Below are positions 59,745-64,000 of a stretch of DNA of 64,000 nt, one piece after another. Each line of letters starts with the position of its first letter. Within the stretch, counting starts at the first letter, position 1. The notes below the pieces were generated by a model. That model was not told the origin of the DNA. It was given only the letters and a program-made list of their open reading frames with translations, and did not search any database. The position numbers and the translations under genes are program-made. Source of the stretch: Parahoeflea halophila. GTDB lineage: Bacteria > Pseudomonadota > Alphaproteobacteria > Rhizobiales > Rhizobiaceae. The stretch is from positions 310,001 through 374,000 of the forward strand of contig NZ_OCPC01000003.1 of assembly GCF_900220985.1 (NCBI RefSeq), given 5' to 3'.

Positions 59745-61781
59745 TCAGATATCCTTGACCAGGCGCAGCGCGTCGTAGATCGCGGCGTGGGTGTTGCGCG
59801 CGGCCACCGCGTCACCGATGCGGAACAGTCGAAACGTGCCCTTCGGGTTCGGCCTGAGTTGCTGGATGCCGCCGGTGGTGAGCGCCTCGTAATCAACCTC
59901 GCCAAGATTTGACGATTGCGGCTTGAGCTCGAAGTAGAGCTCATCGAGCGGCCTCGTGCCGTGGTTGACAATCACCTGATCGACCAGCCGTTCGCGGCGG
60001 ATGTCGCTGTAATCGCTGCCCAAAGTGGCGCGGAGCTGATTGCCTTCGCGTGCGACTGAGAGCACCCGCCAGGTGACGGTGAAGGTGGTGTCGCGCTTTT
60101 GCAGTTTGCGCATGTAGGGCACCAGGTTCATCGCCATCACCTCGGGTGCGAAACTGCGATCCGGAGTGACAATCTCCACCCGGCCGCCCCGGGCCGAAAT
60201 CAGGTCGGCGGCCTGAAGTGCAGCATGATCGCCCGCGTCGTCGAAGATCAGCACGTCAGACCCGGGTTTCACGTCGCCCGACAGGATATCCCAGGCGGAG
60301 TGCACCAGATCGTTGCCGGCGCGAAGCACCTTTGTATGTGGCAAGCCGCCGGTGGCAATGATGACCTCTTCGGGTTCTGTTTCAAGGACTTTTTCGGCAT
60401 CCGCAAAAGTGTTGAAACGGAACGTGACGCCGTGCTTTTCGCATTGCTGCATCCGCCAGGCGATGATTGAGATCATCTCGCGGCGACGCTCGTCCAGCGC
60501 GGTGAGACGTATCTGTCCGCCCGGCTGGTCCGCCGCCTCCAGCACCATGACCGCATGGCCGCGCTCGGCGGCAACTCGGGCAGCCTCCATGCCGGCGGGA
60601 CCGGCACCGACAATGGTGACGCGTTTGCGGACAGGAGCCGCCCCGATCGTCTGCGGCATGGTCTCTTCGCGCCCGGTGGCGGCATTGTGCAGGCAAAACG
60701 CCATACCGCCCTGATAGATCCGGTCGAGGCAGTAATTGGCACCGACGCAGGGGCGGATATCGTCTTCGCGGCGGTCGATGATCTTGCGCACCAGATGCGG
60801 GTCGGCGATGTGGGCGCGGGTCATGCCGACCATGTCGAGCTTGCCGGAGGCGATGGCATGGCGCGCAGTCGCGACATCGGGTATCTTGGCGGCGTGAAAC
60901 GTGGGAAAGCCGGTGGCTGCGCGAATTTCACCGGCGAAATCGAGATGCGGGGCGTTCTTCATGCCCTGGATCGGGATCAGGTCGGTGAGGCCCGGATCGG
61001 TGTCGATATGGCCTCTGACGACGTTGAGGAAATCGACCAGGCCACTGGCCTTGAGCTTGGTCGAGACTTCCAAGCCCTCAGCTTTGGTCATCCCACCCTC
61101 AAGCACCTGATCGCCGGTGTAGCGCAGGCCGACGATGAACTCGTCGCCGCAACGGGCGCGGATCGCGCGCAGCACGTCGAATGTGAATTGCAGCCGGTTG
61201 TCGAGGCTGCCGCCATAAGGCGCCTCAAGGTCATTGGTCAGCGGCGACCAGAACTGCTCGAGAAGATGGCCGTAGGCTTCAAGCTCGATACCGTCGACGC
61301 CGGCTGCCTTCATACGCTCGGCGGCATCGGCGAAATCACCGATGATCCGGGTCATGTCCCAGTCTTCCAGCCGCTTCGGAAAGGCCCGGTGCGCGGCCTC
61401 GCGCTCGTGGCTGGGGGCGACCACCGGTAGCCAGTCGGCCTTGTCCCAGCGCGTGCGGCGGCCGAGATGGGTGAGCTGTATCATCACCGCCGCGCCGTGG
61501 TCGTGGCACTCGTCGACAAGCTGCCTCATCCAGCCGACGACCTCGTCCTTCCAGGCCAGGATGTTGTTGAACACCGGCGGGCTGTCGCGCGCGACAGAGG
61601 CCGAACCAGCCGTCATCGTCAACGCGACACCAGCCTTCGCGCGCTCGACGTGATAGGCGCGGTAGCGGCCCTTGGGCATGCCGTCTTCGGGATAGGCCGG
61701 CTCGTGGCTGGTGATCATGATGCGGTTGCGCAGTGTCAGGTGCCTGAGCGTGTAGGGCTGCAGCAGCGGATCGTTTGACAT
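59745..61781 (-). CDS. NADH:flavin oxidoreductase with FMN barrel, Fe-S site and FAD/NAD domains (OYE/TMADH class)
   Basis: A 678-residue enzyme: an N-terminal FMN-binding TIM barrel (LRHLTLRNRIMITSHEPAYPEDG, IQLTHLGRR, GIELEAYGHLLEQFWSPLTNDL...DNRLQFTFDVLRAIR), an Fe-S region around residues 337-356, and an FAD/NAD(P) reductase module (RVTIVGAGPAGMEAARVAAERGH). Relatives include 2,4-dienoyl-CoA reductase, trimethylamine dehydrogenase and N-methylproline demethylase; the sequence most resembles N-methyl amino acid demethylases. The cluster region reads CVGANYCLDRIYQGGMAFC: the second cysteine of TMADH's CxxCxxC...C is Ala. Divergent from a TetR regulator. Confidence 0.85.
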   Translation of the reverse strand: MSNDPLLQPYTLRHLTLRNRIMITSHEPAYPEDGMPKGRYRAYHVERAKAGVALTMTAGSASVARDSPPVFNNILAWKDEVVGWMRQLVDECHDHGAAVMIQLTHLGRRTRWDKADWLPVVAPSHEREAAHRAFPKRLEDWDMTRIIGDFADAAERMKAAGVDGIELEAYGHLLEQFWSPLTNDLEAPYGGSLDNRLQFTFDVLRAIRARCGDEFIVGLRYTGDQVLEGGMTKAEGLEVSTKLKASGLVDFLNVVRGHIDTDPGLTDLIPIQGMKNAPHLDFAGEIRAATGFPTFHAAKIPDVATARHAIASGKLDMVGMTRAHIADPHLVRKIIDRREDDIRPCVGANYCLDRIYQGGMAFCLHNAATGREETMPQTIGAAPVRKRVTIVGAGPAGMEAARVAAERGHAVMVLEAADQPGGQIRLTALDERRREMISIIAWRMQQCEKHGVTFRFNTFADAEKVLETEPEEVIIATGGLPHTKVLRAGNDLVHSAWDILSGDVKPGSDVLIFDDAGDHAALQAADLISARGGRVEIVTPDRSFAPEVMAMNLVPYMRKLQKRDTTFTVTWRVLSVAREGNQLRATLGSDYSDIRRERLVDQVIVNHGTRPLDELYFELKPQSSNLGEVDYEALTTGGIQQLRPNPKGTFRLFRIGDAVAARNTHAAIYDALRLVKDI

Positions 61782-61896
61782 GAGGCGGCTCCCGTTGGCT
61801 GACGCAATTTCTGACGCGAAATGTACATAGGTGTCAATTATAAACTCAGTGGTGAACATTCTTGCGGTCCCGGGATGCATCTGCTTAGGCTGCAGC

Positions 61897-62544
61897 ATGG
61901 AAAAGGCACACGGGACAGAGACGGAAACAGGCTGGCGCGGATCGCGCGAAGGATGGCTGGAGGCCGCCTATGGCGCACTGATCAGCGAGGGGATCGATGC
62001 GGTCAAGATCAAGCCGCTGGCCGAAAGCCTGAAGCTGTCACGGACGAGCTTCTACTGGTTCTTCGACTCCCGTGCGTCTTTGCTGACAGCGCTTGCCGAC
62101 ATGTGGGAGGCGCGCACCACCTCGCCGCTGACCAAGGCCGCGCGCGACTATGCCGAGACCGAAGCCGAAGCCGAAGCCATGCTCAACGTCATCGGCTGTT
62201 TTCTCAAGCCTGAAACATTCGATGCCAAACTGGAATTTTCGATGCGCGGCTGGGGGCTGAAGGATCCGGCAATCATGGCTCGGATTGTCGAGGCCGACCG
62301 TGTCCGGCTCGAAGCCCTGTGCGGAATGCTGGAGCGCTGGGGACACCCGCCGCAGGATGCCGATGTACGGGCGCGCACGATCTATCTTGTGCAGATCGGC
62401 TACATCTCGATGCGGGTCGAAGAGAGCCTGGAAACCCGGGTGGCCCGGATTCCCAACTATGTCGAGGTTTATACCGGCCGCCCGCCCGAGCCCCGCGAGG
62501 TGGTACGGTTCCGGGCGCGGTTCGGGTTAGGCAGCGGCACCTGA
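61897..62544 (+). CDS. TetR-family regulator
   Basis: A 215-residue repressor with an N-terminal HTH (REGWLEAAYGALISEGIDAVKIKPLAESLKLSRTSFYWFFDSRASLLTAL, about 16-65) and a helical ligand-binding C-terminal domain. It is divergent from the flavin oxidoreductase with 115 bases between, which places it as its likely local regulator; the AATGT...ACATT pair near 61821-61861 could be the operator. ATG 61897 has a weak ribosome-binding site; a GTG at 61831 is possible. Confidence 0.85.
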   Translation: MEKAHGTETETGWRGSREGWLEAAYGALISEGIDAVKIKPLAESLKLSRTSFYWFFDSRASLLTALADMWEARTTSPLTKAARDYAETEAEAEAMLNVIGCFLKPETFDAKLEFSMRGWGLKDPAIMARIVEADRVRLEALCGMLERWGHPPQDADVRARTIYLVQIGYISMRVEESLETRVARIPNYVEVYTGRPPEPREVVRFRARFGLGSGT

Positions 62545-62785
62545 GATACTATGGCGCGATGCTGGATCTGATCCGATCGGCCGAGGACCGGCTCTTGGCG
62601 GCGGCACGTCAGGTCAATATTCCCGCCTGCACCGGACCTGGACGCAGAACCGGTGAAGTCCTGCTCCGCCGGTAAATCACGGCAGAAATGCCCTCGCCGA
62701 CAGAGTGCTTGTCGATCCGCGAGCAATTGACACGCACCGCCGGCTGCGGCCACTCTGCACGTGTTCGTCCCACCGGAGATCCCTC

Positions 62786-63409
62786 ATGAGCATCGAATTC
62801 CTTCTGACAACGCTGATTGTCGTGCTGCTGCCCGGTACCGGAGTGATCTACACACGGGCTGCCGGGCTGACGCAGGGCGCACGTGCCGCGCTGCTTGCGG
62901 CAACGGGATGTACGCTGGGGATCGTACCGCATGTGGCGGCGTCGATTGCAGGGCTGGCGGCGCTTTTGCATGCCAGCGCGCTGGCATTTCAGACGCTCAA
63001 ATATCTCGGAGTCATCTATCTGTTCTACATGGCGTGGCAGATGTGGCGAGATACCGGGGCGCTGAAGATTGATGGCGGCGACGGTCAAAGATGGCCGACG
63101 CAGTCCGGGCGCAAGATCATCAGCGCCGGGATCCTGCTCAATCTGCTCAATCCGAAACTGACGCTGTTCTTCCTCGCTTTCATGCCGCAATTCATCGACA
63201 GCGGCGCTGCAAATGCCAGCCTACAGGCACTCACTCTTGCCGGTGTGTTCATGGCAATGACCTTCATGGTGTTCGCACTCTACGGGCTGCTGGCGGCACA
63301 GGCGCGGGACCATGTGATTTCCCGCCCCAGGGTTCTGCGCATGGTAAAGCGGTCATTTGCTTCCCTGTTTGCCCTGATGGGGCTGCGTCTGGCGCTGGCG
63401 GGACGCTGA
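62786..63409 (+). CDS. LysE/RhtB-family exporter
   Basis: A 207-residue amino-acid exporter with about six helices: LLPGTGVIYTRAAGL replaces the more common TPGPN signature, and KYLGVIYLFYMAWQMWRDTG and NPKLTLFFLAFMPQF are the conserved segments. Start 62786 has GGAGAT upstream. Second such exporter in the window (the other at 12211-12804); substrate unknown. Confidence 0.88.
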   Translation: MSIEFLLTTLIVVLLPGTGVIYTRAAGLTQGARAALLAATGCTLGIVPHVAASIAGLAALLHASALAFQTLKYLGVIYLFYMAWQMWRDTGALKIDGGDGQRWPTQSGRKIISAGILLNLLNPKLTLFFLAFMPQFIDSGAANASLQALTLAGVFMAMTFMVFALYGLLAAQARDHVISRPRVLRMVKRSFASLFALMGLRLALAGR

Positions 63410-63501
63410 GCCAGCGCTGCAAGGGGCGCAGACACGCAAACGGCGGCGCCGAAGTGGCACCGCCGCACTCAATGGCGACTGTGAGGTCTTGATCAGACCG
63501 A

Positions 63502-63768
63502 TCAACCGGCCGGTTCTGCGTCAACTGTCGGGACGGTGACGGTTTCCTTTTCCATAACCACCTTGGGAACAAGAACTTCCTTTTCGGTGGTCCCGACTTC
63601 GACTTCGCCGGTCTGGACATCGAATTCCGGGGCCTGGCCGCCTTCGACGCTGACGTCGACATCGGGAAGGCGTGCCTCGCGGGTCTGATCAACATCAATG
63701 AAATAGAACGCGCCTGCGGCAATGACCACCGCTGCGAGGGAAAGTGCGACGACAGAACTGGTTTTCAT
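63502..63768 (-). CDS. Small membrane-anchored acidic protein
   Basis: An 88-residue protein: a single N-terminal transmembrane helix (SSVVALSLAAVVIAAGAFYFI) followed by a periplasmic-looking tail rich in Val, Glu, Asp and Thr (DVDQTREARLPDVDVSVEGGQAPEFDVQTGEVEVGTTEKEVLVPKV). Repeated EV/DV-pairs are seen in a Rhizobiales-only family without known function. AAGGAA precedes ATG 63768. Confidence 0.7.
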   Translation of the reverse strand: MKTSSVVALSLAAVVIAAGAFYFIDVDQTREARLPDVDVSVEGGQAPEFDVQTGEVEVGTTEKEVLVPKVVMEKETVTVPTVDAEPAG

Positions 63769-64000
63769 GTGTTTGTTCCTTCTGCTTGCTGCGTGTTGAC
63801 TTCTCAACAAAAGTCTCATGGCACCAACACCTGATCAGCAAAATGGTTCCCGTCTGACGTCAGGTGCGCACCTGCGGCACTGAGGTTTGCCGAACAGCCG
63901 CCGCGCTTGTGGCATGTCTTCCCAACGCGCCCCTGAAGCCGGATTCGGATGCGCGAACTGCCGGTCCAGAAGGCCGCTCGAAGGAACCTTTTTGACATGC
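63769..64000. other. 232-base region to the window edge
   Basis: No supported gene. A perfect 14-base palindrome, CAGGTGCGCACCTG, lies at 63861-63874 and could be an operator for a gene beyond the window. Confidence 0.35.

Noticed and set aside
63816-63998. 60-residue minus-strand frame at the window edge
   Set aside because: No ribosome-binding site, no recognised domain, composition unlike neighbouring proteins.

Overview
The window is about 61-62% GC by eye, densely coded, and fits an alphaproteobacterium of the Hyphomicrobiales (Rhizobiales). The best evidence is the circularly permuted, two-piece tmRNA gene with the tag ANDNYAEARLAA, the alpha-type SspB beside it, and several conserved neighbourhoods: ilvI-ilvH behind a peptide leader, divergent miaA/serB, and thyA-folA-hflK-hflC-DUF2065-degP. 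A marine or soil member of the Rhizobiaceae/Phyllobacteriaceae (Hoeflea-like) is my guess; the sequence alone does not settle the genus.

Layout. 1-10 kb: a LysR regulator cut by the window edge, an alkane hydroxylase/HD-phosphohydrolase pair, a spermidine-synthase-like methyltransferase, a truncated autotransporter, an NMT1-type ABC transporter and a RecD-like helicase. 9.4-13.8 kb: a probable nitric-oxide-responsive pair (Rrf2/NsrR-like regulator, truncated haemoglobin), a cobalt-type nitrile hydratase operon led by a LysE exporter, and an aldo/keto reductase. 14-32 kb is core-like: two diguanylate cyclases, ilvIH with an attenuator, a HerA-like ATPase, miaA, serB, a B12/radical-SAM protein, the DegP/HflKC membrane quality-control cluster, and folA/thyA. 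32-40 kb: tmRNA, SspB, a ribbon-helix-helix protein, a giant AsmA protein and an FAD-linked oxidase. 40-47.7 kb is accessory: thioesterase, ClC channel, MAPEG protein, orphan Flp pilin, LysR regulator, then a RhiA/tail-collar/XRE cassette. 47.9-64 kb: UvrD, small stress and envelope proteins, a Tat-exported right-handed-repeat protein, an Old Yellow Enzyme-type oxidoreductase with a TetR regulator, and a LysE exporter.

The most unusual signal is architectural. At three loci (the methyltransferase at 3.0 kb, uvrD at 47.9 kb and the right-handed-repeat protein gene at 58.1 kb) a degenerate second copy of the gene's own 3' end lies in the same orientation beyond a short block of accessory genes. 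The intact gene, the inserted cargo and the leftover end are what homology-anchored, one-sided (illegitimate) insertion of foreign DNA would leave. The cargoes are alkB + HD hydrolase; a secreted protein + tail-collar protein + RhiA + XRE regulator; and a PRC-barrel protein. No integrase, transposase, CRISPR array or tRNA gene was seen.

Other points of interest: a branched-chain leader peptide whose transcript may begin at its AUG; miaA and serB start codons that overlap within one CCATGG; the tmRNA and its tag-delivering adaptor side by side; a nitrile hydratase alpha subunit with a His-rich N-terminus; an oxidoreductase lacking one expected iron-sulfur cysteine; and an AsmA gene that seems to start at a non-ATG codon.
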